Shown here piece by piece: positions 51,201 through 61,658 of a stretch of DNA of 64,000 nt. Each line of letters begins with the position of its first letter. Position 1 is the first letter of the stretch. Under the pieces are notes generated by a model. That model saw nothing but the letters and a program-made list of their open reading frames with translations, was not told the DNA's origin and did no database searches. Made by a program: the position numbers and the translations under genes. Location of the stretch: positions 26,082,851-26,146,850 of the forward strand of contig CM043875.1 in assembly GCA_023846275.1 (NCBI GenBank), in the 5' to 3' direction. Source of the stretch: Vanilla planifolia (Eukaryota > Streptophyta > Magnoliopsida > Asparagales > Orchidaceae).

Positions 51201-54200
51201 TTATTTTAGTATTGAGGTCACAGGTTGGGGCAACCTTGGGGATGATGAGAGTGGCAAGAGAGAGAATATATGCTTGCTGCTCCTTCAAGGAATAGAGACA
51301 AGTGCAAATGAGCATGGTCTCAGTTCATGCCTTGGGTTTGTTGTACTAGGTCACGGTTGAGAAGCCTTGGAGATTGTTGCTGAAGATGACGAGGTTGAGG
51401 TCATGGTTGGCAAGTAGGAAGGCAAGCAAGTGGCTGATCTTGCTAGTGGTACTGGCTTCTAGTAGGAGGTTGGCTTTGATATCATGAGGAAATTGTAAAT
51501 TATAAATTTTATTTTTTGCTTTAAAAGTATAGTGTGCAATCCTTTTTATAAACGAGACTTCATCTAGCAATCAGAAAGAAATAGTTTACCAAATTTTCTA
51601 TATGAATAGTCTATCAAATAAAAAGGTATAAAATAAAAAAAATAAAATCGAAATATTCTGCTTGATATCATAATATTATATAAACTTTGGGCTGTAAATA
51701 TTAGAATATTCTATAATTTTTAGTATAGAAACTTCCCATGCTATGTTTATGGTGAAGTAATCAACTATATTTTAGCCACCGATCCACCTTGATGCTGTAA
51801 AGCATGTGTAGCCTTAGTTAACATAATGAAACAGCTGATAGGGATTTTGGTCACAAGTTTACAAAAGAGTTAATAAACATTTAACATTCTAGTTCTGAAG
51901 CTTAATGAGGTCTAAAGTGATTTTTTGAAGCTATGCAACACAAAAATGCATAAATAGCCAAGACCATTGATTTGAGAAGCTATGCAATGGACAGAATTAT
52001 GAGGGAACTGACGAGTAATGTAAAAGGTGAGAATCCAATAAAAAAATAATCCCAAAGGTTCCCCATGCCCACGCATGATAAATCATGTCTAACATGAAGT
52101 CCACTCGATCTGATTGTACATCCAGTGCCTGAAAAAGAGTCCTAATTCCTTGGCTTTACCTTTGCGTGCATTTAGTTGCTTGATTTTTGACTTAGTATGT
52201 TTCCCAGTCCATGGCTCCTTTTGCTTAATCAATTAGCTTTTAGATGATTGCTGCTGAGGATAAGAATTTTAGGTGATTTGGGTCATAAATTTATAAATTG
52301 GCTAGAAAATGGTTGCACATGTTTGACCAAGCATGGAGGAGAACGTCATAAATGGTAATTTTTTTTGACATCAAATAACGTTTTTCCTTCTCTTCTTTTT
52401 ATGCAAGGTTGATTCAGAAGATTCTCAAGTATCCTCCTACTCGGACATTAGCTGGTGATGAAAGGCAACTGTTGTGGAAATTCCGTTTCTCACTGATGTC
52501 AGAGAAGAAAGCCCTAACGAAGTTCCTACGTTGTGTTGAATGGAGTGATCTTCAGGTAATCGGTTATTTTTGTACTATTTTAGTTTGGACTGGTTTATTT
52601 GCTTCAATCTTTAGTAGGGAAGTTCTGAAACGTGCATCAATAAGCTTGCATGTAGTTGTAGTCCATTCTTTTAATATTGGAAAAGTTTTAACATAGCGAT
52701 GGCTATGTCTGTGCGAAACAAAAGGCATTTGTTACTTTTCTGATTGTGATGTCTCTCTAAGGAGTCTAGGCTTAGAACAGTAAGCCAAAAAGTTTTATCA
52801 ATACCTTTTCAGGAAGGAACCTGAATAATATTCTTTAAGATTGCAATGAATTTTGAAACATACTGGAGCATGATTATATATACTTGGATATCTTCATCAA
52901 GTAAAATTACCACCATGCTGTTAAAAGATGAATAAGTTCAATATTCAAAACCATGTTGAGAAACGAGTGAAGAACTTGACGCATAAGGGAGTTATAGACT
53001 CTCAAAAGCATACTGTTTATTAGATGAGCGACTATTAATACTACCTTGCTACAAAAAAATTTGGGAAAACATGTGGTGAACTTAAGTGACTAATCAACTT
53101 TTGAAAGGTGTCTATTTTTTCTTTCGACAATCTCATTTTGTTGTAGTATGTAGACACAAACTTCAATTTCTGATTTCTTGGATCTCAAGGTTTTCACCTG
53201 AAATGTCGGCAAAGTACTATTTTGTATTATCTGTTTTTAATATTTATATTTTTGCTTGGAATCGATTTTGAACTATAGTATCAAATTTGTATTTTGAAAA
53301 TTTAGCCATCTTATAACTTTTCTTTTGTAAGGAATAATTATGTAATCTTGTATGATCATTTACAAATAATATAAAACACCTAGCGTTCTTAACATTTTCT
53401 ATTTCCGATGGTTCTCACACATCATGATGAATATTATAAATGGATGAGATACCTTACATGATAGAATTTGATAATAATTACAAACATGTTTTGAAAGTTG
53501 AGACACTTTATATTTGTAAGTTTTTGGAATTTTATTATTCAGCAAAGATGTAAATAATTTTTAAAGGTACACAAAATTATGAATGATAGTGCTATAACAT
53601 GATGAAATTATCATTTTTGAAATTTTCAAACAAAATAAGATTTTTATTTAACTAACTCTTTGACTCAACAAATTACGAGTTTTTCTTCTAATAAAATCAC
53701 AAACTTCCAAAAAAAATAAAATCCTAAGAATATCTTTGTATTGTCAATCGTTCTTTTTGAATTCAAATCCTTAAATTCATACAAATTTGGGAAAAATTTA
53801 GCAATACAATTATGTTCTTTAGTGAGCTTGCTAACAAACAAAAGATTTCAATCCAAATTAGAAATATAAAGTACAAATGTAATGGTTAGGCCGTTTGAAA
53901 CGACAAAACCCTCTTCAAATCACTTTAGAGAGGGATCTATCAGCAACTTTCACTGTAGCATCTTCTCGGTATGGATCATAGGTGAGTAGTGTGACATCTT
54001 TAGTCATTAGATGCACTCAATTCTACAATCTATGGATTTGTATTTTCTAATTTTATAGCAAAAACACTCAAGTAATTATCTTTTTATGCTAAATATCTTG
54101 TTTTAATTGTGCTGTTGGTAGAACTTTGTTGTGAGAGCATCTTTTGTAGAACTTCAAGTTACTCCTTGTTGAATGGACTAGATTCGATTCCTTGTCAGAC

Positions 54201-57200
54201 GCAAGTCTTGAAGGCTTCCAATTGGCACATTTCTCATAGATTTTTTAGCAATTGTTGTATGTATGACCTGCTTGTTGACAGTGATCATACCATGGAGTTT
54301 CTTTCTTTTGTCGATTGTTATTGAAGTATTAGGCACCTTAAGTGGTTGGGGTAGAATTTTTGTGGCAAAATATAGCATGAAAATTTCTTAACATCATCTT
54401 TTTTCTACTTTTTGCTCAATTGCTTCATTCCCAATTATGGCCTTAAACTTCATTAAGATTCTTGTTGAATTCTATCAGGAATTTAAAATTTTTTGTTCTT
54501 TTCAACAATTTATTCAAGTCACAGTCAATTGTTGCCAGTGATGAGTGAGGAGGTTGCAGTATTCGGTGATGAAAGAATCTCCTTGTTGAAAATCATAGAG
54601 ATTAGTTTTGTTCTTGAAAATCTTGGAGGCATTTTATTTTCTTGAGTGAAATTCTCACTGCATCCACATTTTATTTGTAGTGTTATAGAGCAAGAAATTC
54701 TTGCCAATCTCACTCACTATGGAGTTTAACCAATTATGACAGCAATATTGTTTTCAATCATTCAAATTTTGAATTTTGGATCTCTGGCTTTTAGAGGAAC
54801 GACTTCACTAGTATGACAATCATTTTTCCCTTTCAATAGATGTATATCAACATGATTAGAGCCGCTAAAGATAATTGTTTCTATTTAACTTGTGTCTTGT
54901 TATATGTATCTGACCATGGTTGTTGGTGATGATGGTTTCGAGGCTTGTGTTGCTTTTGATAAGGATGATTTTTATTTTTCCTTGGTCATGCCATACTTGG
55001 TCATTGAAAAAAGTTTCGAGCTTTAGATGTGATTTTAATACTTTGTAAAACTTTTGGAATTGGAAAGTGATCATTTTTATTATTTTCTTGATGAAACTTT
55101 ATATAACGGCAATGAAGGGGAGAATCATTTTTTAAAATCAAAGAACTAAAACTAGAAAATAATTAATTAGAGAATTGATAAATTAATATCTATATGTTTT
55201 TATTTTAGAAAATAAATTAAAATTAATTAGAAAATTATTAAATTAATACCAATATCACTTTGTTCTAAGAAATAAATTAACTAGTAGATAATAAATTTCT
55301 ACATTATTATTATTATGTAATTTCTATCCCATGAGCACTTTTGCTATGATACTTCTATATTTTACTTTTGTCATTCCAATTTTGTTCATGTTTGGTAAAT
55401 TTTTATGTGGACAATATAAATCTTGTTTTCAGGAAGCTAAGCAAGCAATTGAGTTAATGGGAAAGTGGGAGACCATTGATGTTACTGATGCGCTTGAACT
55501 CTTATCTCCTGTTTTTGAGAGTGAGGAAGTGAGTTCCAAATTTTTTGGAGTATTATAATTTCATTACATTGCCATGGAAGTAAAATGCTTGTGGAATTTT
55601 ATGACAATTTATTTTTCCTTTCAATTTAGCTGTTGATCAATATTGTTCATTAAGATATTTGATTTTTTGAGGTTTTGGATAATTGTTGAAGTTCTTGTTG
55701 CATATGATGCTACATTTCTAGTTTGAAAGGTGATACACTTTGATAATCCATATGATGATAACCTAAAACCATATGACATAAGTTGTTAGTCAAAGCTATA
55801 ACTAATTCAACTTTTGTTATGGTGAAAAGAAATTATGTATGCGAAGAGAATCGTTTGACAATGGAAATTGTGTTAGCTTCTAACTGTTCAAAAGGAAATA
55901 TCACAACATTTAGATCTTTAATAACATGGCTATAAGGTGAATGATATAATATAAATAATTAAAACAAGTCTTAAAGATAACAAGATAATTGAAATAGCAT
56001 AAGAAGAAACAAGCGCCCATCCCAAAAGATATTGAATTTTCGACACTATGCGATGAATATTTGCCATTCAGGCAGAATGGATCTTAAAAATATGTAAAAC
56101 AACATCCAAATTTTCAAGTAAACATGAATGTGAAACCTTTTGCAAAAGTACAAAGGACAAGGTATTGGGATATGAAATTGCACAATGATGACCGAATAAG
56201 GTAAAAGAACAAGCATAATTATGTAATGTTTTACAATGAGCTTAGTATTCATGAACATTAATATCGATCACCTTAAGATTAATATTGTAAAATTGTTATT
56301 ACACAATGTCCATTCTCATGTTATTACTAATTCAATTAGAAATCATTCAGTTAAGTACATTCACTTTATATATATATATATATATATTATACATACACAC
56401 ACGAGTATTTATATCGCCATTCTCTCATCATAACTCGTTGGTTTTATAATTACTATGTTGGTTTGAAATGGTCACAAATAATAGAAGGTATTCACCAACT
56501 CGACTCAGAAAAGTTGTCATTGTTTGAGCTTGTCAACTTGATTAGCCAATCATACATAATAGAAGGGTACAACCAATAGGGTTACATGAATCAGTAATGT
56601 TATGAATGAATAATCAAATTTAACTTGTTATAAGTATGCATGATGAGTCTCATGTGAATAGAGTAAAATACAAAAACTTCAAATGTCACAATGTCTCATT
56701 TTCTTCTTAATTGGGTCATGAAACATAGAATTTATCAATTATAGATGAATCTACATCTATTATTTTTCTACAATATTTTTGATATAAATGACAATAACAT
56801 GATAAGGTATAGTCACAATTATAATCATGAATAGACATTAAAATTTGAATTAGGTTAAATCAATTAATGAAGAGCTCCTAATATGAATGATATGTTCATT
56901 TTCTAGCAGTTATAGGTCACCAGTATTGAGATGCATGATTCATATTGAGCTCCTTTATAATCTATACAATCACTCCAATTAAGGTTGACTTGAATTACCT
57001 AAACATAATATTGAGATCAAAATTGTCTACACAAGCTATATAGTATTCTAAATAGCTATTTCTTATACCTAACATAGATCTAATGAAGTTATCCTTATAT
57101 ACATTCATAATGTAGAGCCTTACATTTGCAAACATAAATAATGATCTAAAGTGTTCGATAAATCTAGCTCAAACAATTTAATAATAGAAATAAAATTGAT

Positions 57201-60200
57201 CGTATGGAGAATCATAGATTAATATGATGATAATAACAATAAAAAAAAAATTCTAAAGGAGAGAACAATGTCTAATTTGAGCAAAAAAAGGTGAGGAGGA
57301 TTAAGTATGGAGGATGAGGATGGACGGCTAGAGTGAGGAAGGAAGCAATAGCTACAAAGATGGTTCTAACAATATGTTTGGCCAAGAGGCAACAACAAAC
57401 TCCCTTTTCTCCTAGGGTTTCCAAGAGAGAAGAGGGTGGAGAAAGCGGTAGAAATTTCTTTGCTGCCTTGGTAGAAGAAAAGAGTGAAAGCATGGTAGTG
57501 ATGGTGTTGCTCAATGGCCACACCAACCATGACAATTGTGTCATCAAAGGAAGGAGGGGATGGGCGATTTTAATATAGGGTTTTTGGTGGTGGAATATGA
57601 GGGAGGAGGAAGTAGTGAAAAGAGCAGCCATCTTAGGGTTTTAAGAGGAGAGATGAGGGCCAAAGTGGTGGAGAGAGGATTTGTTCACTTGCCAAATCTG
57701 GAAGATGTTGGGTAGTTTAGCCGTTGTGAGAGGACTGGTATAATGGTTTAAGCTGATGTGTTTTTTTTTTTGACGACTATTAAATTTGATAATAATTTTA
57801 GTTTTTTTAGAAAAATGTGCAAGGCCTCGTGTGGTGTTTACAAACTTTTGCTATGGTTTTCACTTATATATCTAAGTACTGCTTGTGTGATTGATACGAA
57901 AAAGAACTTCAAAGAACATGCTATGCTTTGATGGAATGTTGTATGCTCGAAGTATGGCTTGGAAGAAGTTTGGCAATGGTTAAAAGGTAAATGCCATTGT
58001 TTCAACTATGACTTTGGTAACCATATAAATGCAGGACAATTCACACATGTTTGGAGAATTTTATGTAGTGCTTTAGTTTATTTTTTTAAGGTGCAGGTTT
58101 GAGAGCATCAAAGTTTATTGTTGTTTTGCTATCAACCTCATCTTTGTAGATTTGGTTTTGCTGTATGAAAGTTTTATCCTGTAGTTTCTGTACTTTTTTA
58201 GCTATTTTTAGACTTTCGAATATTGGAAATTAAATATATAAATTCTAGTTAGGTAGTAAGTTTATGTAAATATGAATGTGTATCTATCTGTTTGTATGTG
58301 TGCTTATGTACTATGAGAGAAAGAACATGTGAGTGATTGCTAGTGCCTGCTTCCCTTCTCGTAAGCCTACTTTTGCATTGTATAGGATGGTCATGTTGGC
58401 ATTTCATACTTAGTTTTGTATTTAATGGATGAGCAAAACCTAAATTTCAACAAAACTTGAAACCTTGTGTGATCTGCTGAAAACTTGAATCAGAACAAAA
58501 GTTCACTGCAGAGATTTTTCTTTCCCATTTGATCCAACCATCCAAAATAGAGTGCACCTAACGTAAAACCGATAAGTGGGAAGGGGTAGTGAAGCAGGAG
58601 TTTGAATATAAAAACTTAAATGATAATGCAATAATTTTGGAATAAACTTGATTGGAATTTATTTTGATATCCTAATGTTGTAATCTTTAAAGTGGAAATG
58701 GAAGAAAATGGATATTTTGATATAGAGTTATAGAAAGTCAATTTAGTTAATGCAACCTTTTAATAATTTGAAACAATTAGAAAATGAAAAAAATAAAACT
58801 CTTTTTTTTAAACAAAAAAGTGCAATTAATCAGATCCAATAGCAAGTTTTTTAAAGAAGGCTTATAAAGAGTTATAGGGATTATGAATAAGTGTTTTAAT
58901 AGCAAATTACATTTTTGTACCATTAATGCTAGTATTTGTAACATCGGTGCTTGGCATTGAAGTGCTTCATCAAAACCTCAAGCACGACCTAAAATTCATT
59001 CTACAGATTTTTTACTTTCTTGTTGGACCTAATCATTAGAAGTGTCTTGGTTTTATGGTATGATCTATCAAATTGGTGCTACAAAATAGTGACAATTTGT
59101 TAGTATTCTTTTTTGTACAAGTTATGATGCCATTATGCTCCATTGATTAATAAACACTATAATTTAGGGTAAATTATGGCATATGATGGCTTAAAGGTGA
59201 GTGTGGGGCTTTGGACAATGGGTTTAAGGAATTGGTGTCAAATAAGTTTGGGATAGAGGATCATGGAGGTTTTTTGATGAATTTGAGGCAATTTGGTGTA
59301 TGGAAACTTTGAGAACACAAATGCAAAGTTTAGTGGATTAAGTTATGAGGGAAGAGGTTAAATTTATGGAATTTAACTAGTTATGTCATGGTGAGTAATT
59401 TAAAAGTTGATGTAAATTTATTCTATTATTATAGGAATCCTTTCATCCACTATGTTTCAATTACTAAACATCACTAATCCCACATATCAAGCATAAATAA
59501 TGTGAAGGAATTTTAGGAAAAACCTAAATTTTGCTCAACATTATGTCTTGATTACCTTTTTTTAAAGACCGTTTAAGTTTGTCAATCAATTGATCCATTA
59601 GAACACTACTTGGATCAATTTTCATAGAAGACTATCTTGGACGATCAGTCCAATTTGATTGTGATCAAACTGGTTGTAGGATTGCCACAATTTTGATGGA
59701 CTATTGAACATACACATAAGTCCACACAATTTGATACTATAATCAACTAACCTATGATCTAATTTGACTAACCTTATGGTATCACGAGGATGTGTGACAG
59801 TGCCTACATGAAATACAATAGCAAAATGAATTTGATGAACACAAAATACTGAACATTTGTGTGCGTCTTACATCAATAACTTCACTCTTTCCTACTTTCC
59901 CCATTATCTTGTCAAAGAGGTTGTAACAAGACTTGGTTATGTGTTATGTTTCTACTTATATTCTTATTCTATCGAGAGACAGGTCCAGTTAGTTTGATTA
60001 GCTGTGCCATTTGAGGAGATTTTATGCTTGGCTGGTTCTTCTATTACTCACTTTGTTGATGCTTCTAATTGGGATAGTTTTGCTACAGATTGTGATGGAG
60101 ATGGTCATTAGGCATCAAAAGAGTAATTAAGTATTATGTCGGGTGATGGAGGGATTTTCTAGTATGTAGTTCCAATTGAGACTAAAAGTAATCGAGACTT

Positions 60201-61658
60201 AGAGTTGAGTAAAAAAGGTTTTTTTTGTGAAAGTACATGTTTATGATTTGTTCATGAAATTAGTGATGTTTAGGGACTTGAAATGGTTTATGGATGAGCC
60301 CTTATATTAGTGGAACAATTTCACATCAAATTTAAAGTACTTGTCATGACAAACTCAGTTAAAATTTCATAAATTTAACATCTTTCTTCATAGCTTGATG
60401 TACTAAATTTTTTTAACCATTAACATTTGTATTTACTGTCTCAAAGTTTATGTACACCAATTTGTCTCAAATTTATCATAACTTTTCTTTTGGGTATCAA
60501 TACCCAAACCTTATTTAACACTTGTCATGACAAACCTTTATCCAACTCTTAAAATCACTTTTCATGACAACCCTTATAATTTTTAAATTCCTTGTCATGA
60601 TAAACATAGTTAAATTTCATAATTTTTAACTTCTTTCCTCATACTTCAATTCAGTAATTTTTCTTGGCCATTAATGATTGTATTTGCTGCTGTAAAGTTT
60701 TGATACGCCAATCTACCTCAAATTAATCAAAACTTTTCTTTGATCTTTTCAGTATCTAAACCTTATTTGACACTAATTTTTTATACTCATTGCCCGAGGT
60801 CCCACACTCATATCTAAGCCCTCATTCCATAATTTACCCTAACCTTATATTGTTCCCTTTAAATATTGGAGCAAAACTGCATCAAGTTGACTTCTACCTT
60901 GCTTTCAAACTCTTTTTAGACCAACTTGACAGTTTGCTGAGGTTTACTTGTTGTTGGCTTGGGGCCTTTGTGCTTATAGCAACTCCTGAGATTTAATCTG
61001 TAAATCCTTACTTGCGGCCTAGAATGAAGGTGCTGCTCCTGTTCAGATTTTGTGTACTGAGTTTGATTCTACTTGAATGGTTGGAAACTTGAATGCTCAT
61101 GGTTCTCTTATTCACTCCTATTCTATTAGATTCAACATTTTTCCGACTCAGTCAATTGCTGCAAGGAGACCTGCAGGTTGGGGAGGTTCTCTGTCTATTT
61201 AAAGTTGCATCATCACATGCTGTGAGTCAGTCAAACTCCATGGCACTCTTTCTAGGACATTGTTCGACAATCAACCTTAGATGTCATCCCAATCTTAGCT
61301 GACTGGATTATGGTGGTTGCTATTGTCAAGTGTGGGAACCACATTTCAATGTTTTTCTATCAACACTACGTTTTGAATGCTGTACTTTTTTTAATATCTT
61401 CCAATACTTAAAAGTCGGTCCAATAGAGTTGAGTTTTGTATTGTTGGTCTCTATGTCTGTCCTAAATATGCTGGTCTAATCAATTATTGGATTTGTTCCT
61501 CTCACTGTAATGTTTCAAACAGGTTCGAGCTTATGCTGTGAGTGTCCTTGAAAGGGCTGATGATGATGAGCTCCAATGTTATTTACTTCAGTTAGTGCAA
61601 GCTCTCCGGTTTGAAAGATCGGATAAGTCTCGGCTATCGGTTTTTCTTGTGCAGCGTG
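42172..61658 (+). CDS. VPS34: VPS34, class III phosphatidylinositol 3-kinase, N-terminal half (exons 1-9)
   Basis: Makes phosphatidylinositol 3-phosphate on endosomal, vacuolar and autophagic membranes, working with VPS15 and VPS30/ATG6. Coding exons: 42172-42280, 42679-42775, 42901-42997, 47009-47167, 47301-47510, 48584-48762, 52408-52555, 55433-55528, 61523-61658. That is 1,231 nt, 410 codons plus one base, every junction GT-AG and in phase. Seen: N-terminus MSGHEFRFFLSCDIN; a C2 domain from about residue 20 to 230 (FVECALYIDGA; CWNELI.FS.KYRDL; VVGGATISLFN; RLERLVNKYERG.IQ.IDWLDRL; SFEHTVVFQ); the linker NPSEHKQLKLARSL and RGIIDKDLKP; then the helical PIK domain start (YPPTRTL.GDE..LLWKFRFSLM; FLRCVEWSDLQEAKQAIELM; VRAYAVSVLERADD.ELQCYLLQLVQALRFERSD). 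Arabidopsis VPS34 is about 814 residues, so the kinase domain lies beyond the window. An in-frame stop upstream supports the start. Oddity: Leu103 replaces the Trp of the usual VWD. Introns 3, 6, 7 and 8 are 2.9-6 kb. Confidence 0.97.
42679..42775 (+). CDS. VPS34: VPS34 exon 2 (residues 37-69)
   Basis: Follows TTTCAG; contains FVECALYIDGA and GLPTRTR of the C2 domain; ends AG before GTATGG. Confidence 0.96.
42901..42997 (+). CDS. VPS34: VPS34 exon 3 (residues 69-101)
   Basis: Follows TGCTAG; encodes PYCWNELITFS and KYRDL of the C2 domain; ends in phase 0 before GTAAGA. Confidence 0.96.
42998..47008. other. VPS34 intron 3 (4.0 kb)
   Basis: No transposon domain recognised. A short, charged, coding-like stretch (NEQIKEWKRDKKIQKEQNEK on the plus strand) lies at about 43514-43573. 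A minus-strand ORF at 45072-45332 shows no domain. A (GATA)n tract is listed separately. Confidence 0.55.
46515..46552. repeat. (ATAG)n / (GAAT)(GGAT) microsatellite
   Basis: Five to six ATAG units pass into related GAAT and GGAT tetranucleotides. It lies within VPS34 intron 3. Confidence 0.92.
47009..47167 (+). CDS. VPS34: VPS34 exon 4 (residues 102-154)
   Basis: Fifty-three codons after a 4.0-kb intron, VLDVSCGS to STPGK. The second codon is TTA (Leu) where plant homologues I recall have Trp. Confidence 0.95.
47301..47510 (+). CDS. VPS34: VPS34 exon 5 (residues 155-224)
   Basis: Seventy codons in phase 0, VPKHELDEIERLERL to SFEHTVVFQ, between TATCACAG and a GT donor. Confidence 0.96.
47511..48583. 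other. VPS34 intron 5, no feature recognised
   Basis: A 117-codon minus-strand ORF (47982-48335) lies here. It has no domain signature and is most likely chance. Confidence 0.6.
48584..48762 (+). CDS. VPS34: VPS34 exon 6 (residues 225-284)
   Basis: ETGANFLAPAPV through VVVWDPE.G.TNPSEHKQLKLARSL; ends AA before a perfect GTAAGT donor. Confidence 0.97.
49059..51725 (-). mobile_element. internally deleted Ty1-copia element, antisense in VPS34 intron 6
   Basis: Diverged LTRs of about 235 bp lie at 49059-49297 (3') and 51485-51725 (5'), both beginning TGAG.AAATTGTAAA on the plus strand. A primer-binding relic TGATATCAAAGCC adjoins the 5' LTR at about 51470-51483. On the minus strand, after a short gag-like start, the reading passes directly to reverse transcriptase: ETxFxxxxKLNTV-type debris (KTFTPKTKLNTV, about 50490-50530), HTLFIKHPSKEKIAFLIIYINDI (about 50160-50230; N where catalytic D is expected), and then the MSQKKYIMDLL motif. 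RNase H follows: SKSNVEAEFKAI near 49610-49650, CDNQSIVSIV near 49490-49520, then DILTKVLL. Protease and integrase are deleted. Numerous stops are present, so it is dead. Confidence 0.88.
52408..52555 (+). CDS. VPS34: VPS34 exon 7 (residues 284-333)
   Basis: Start of the helical domain: LIQKILKYPPTRTL to CVEWSDLQ. It lies between two introns that each hold a decayed antisense copia element, yet its own frame is intact. Confidence 0.97.
52840..55030 (-). mobile_element. truncated Ty1-copia element (gag-protease-integrase), antisense in VPS34 intron 7
   Basis: Minus-strand reading: gag start QIHITRHKLNRNNYL at about 54863-54910; protease-flank residues DVTLLTYDPYREDATVKVAD at about 53935-53995; and integrase YILQQNEIVERKNRHLSK (family form YTPQQNGVVERKNRHLLE) at about 53075-53140, followed by LKFTTCFPKF and VLIVAHLINSM to about 52990. 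The RT half is absent. No LTRs were located. Frameshifts and stops are frequent. Confidence 0.8.
55433..55528 (+). CDS. VPS34: VPS34 exon 8 (residues 334-365)
   Basis: Exactly 32 codons, EAKQAIELMGKWE to ESEE, between TTTTCAG and GTGAGT. Confidence 0.97.
57272..57720 (-). other. antisense leader-like block with a 119-codon ORF, intron 8
   Basis: The minus strand reads AAAACCCTAAGATGGCTGC, resembling the ACCCTAA-rich leader and start context of a plant gene, and then an ORF of 119 codons (57631-57272). The product is rich in Ser, Leu and Pro, shows no domain I recognise, and has no visible continuation. It could be the 5' end of a captured gene fragment, a transit-peptide-like exon, or the transcribed leader of an LTR. 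I do not call it a gene. Confidence 0.3.
60340..60775. repeat. two-copy tandem repeat, period about 251 bp
   Basis: About 190 bp from 60340 (CTTGTCATGACAAAC) recur from 60591 (CTTGTCATGATAAAC), with shared phrases down to CAAAACTTTTCTTT-like ends. Divergence is substantial. A third partial start, TTTTCATGACAA, lies near 60559. It lies within VPS34 intron 8. Confidence 0.85.
61523..61658 (+). CDS. VPS34: VPS34 exon 9 (residues 366-410, splits the next codon)
   Basis: VRAYAVSVLERADD to FLVQR, ending in phase 1 before GTATTT. The next expected exon (starting ALxNIE) was not found before position 64000. Confidence 0.96.

Larger units (their letters stand above)
55529..61522. other. VPS34 intron 8 (6.0 kb), mostly unassigned
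   Basis: The largest VPS34 intron in view. It contains a GC-richer, leader-like antisense block near 57272-57720 and a 251-bp tandem repeat near 60340-60775, listed separately. The sequence at 58900-60300 and 60780-61300 is of intermediate complexity and may be old transposon DNA, but I could not place any family. Confidence 0.55.

Noticed and set aside
48763..55432. A single copia element interrupted by VPS34 exon 7
   Set aside because: The intron 6 copy has its own pair of LTRs (49059-49297 and 51485-51725), a primer-binding relic and a short gag-like start, so it is a complete, internally deleted insertion. The intron 7 fragment must be a separate element unless a later rearrangement is shown.
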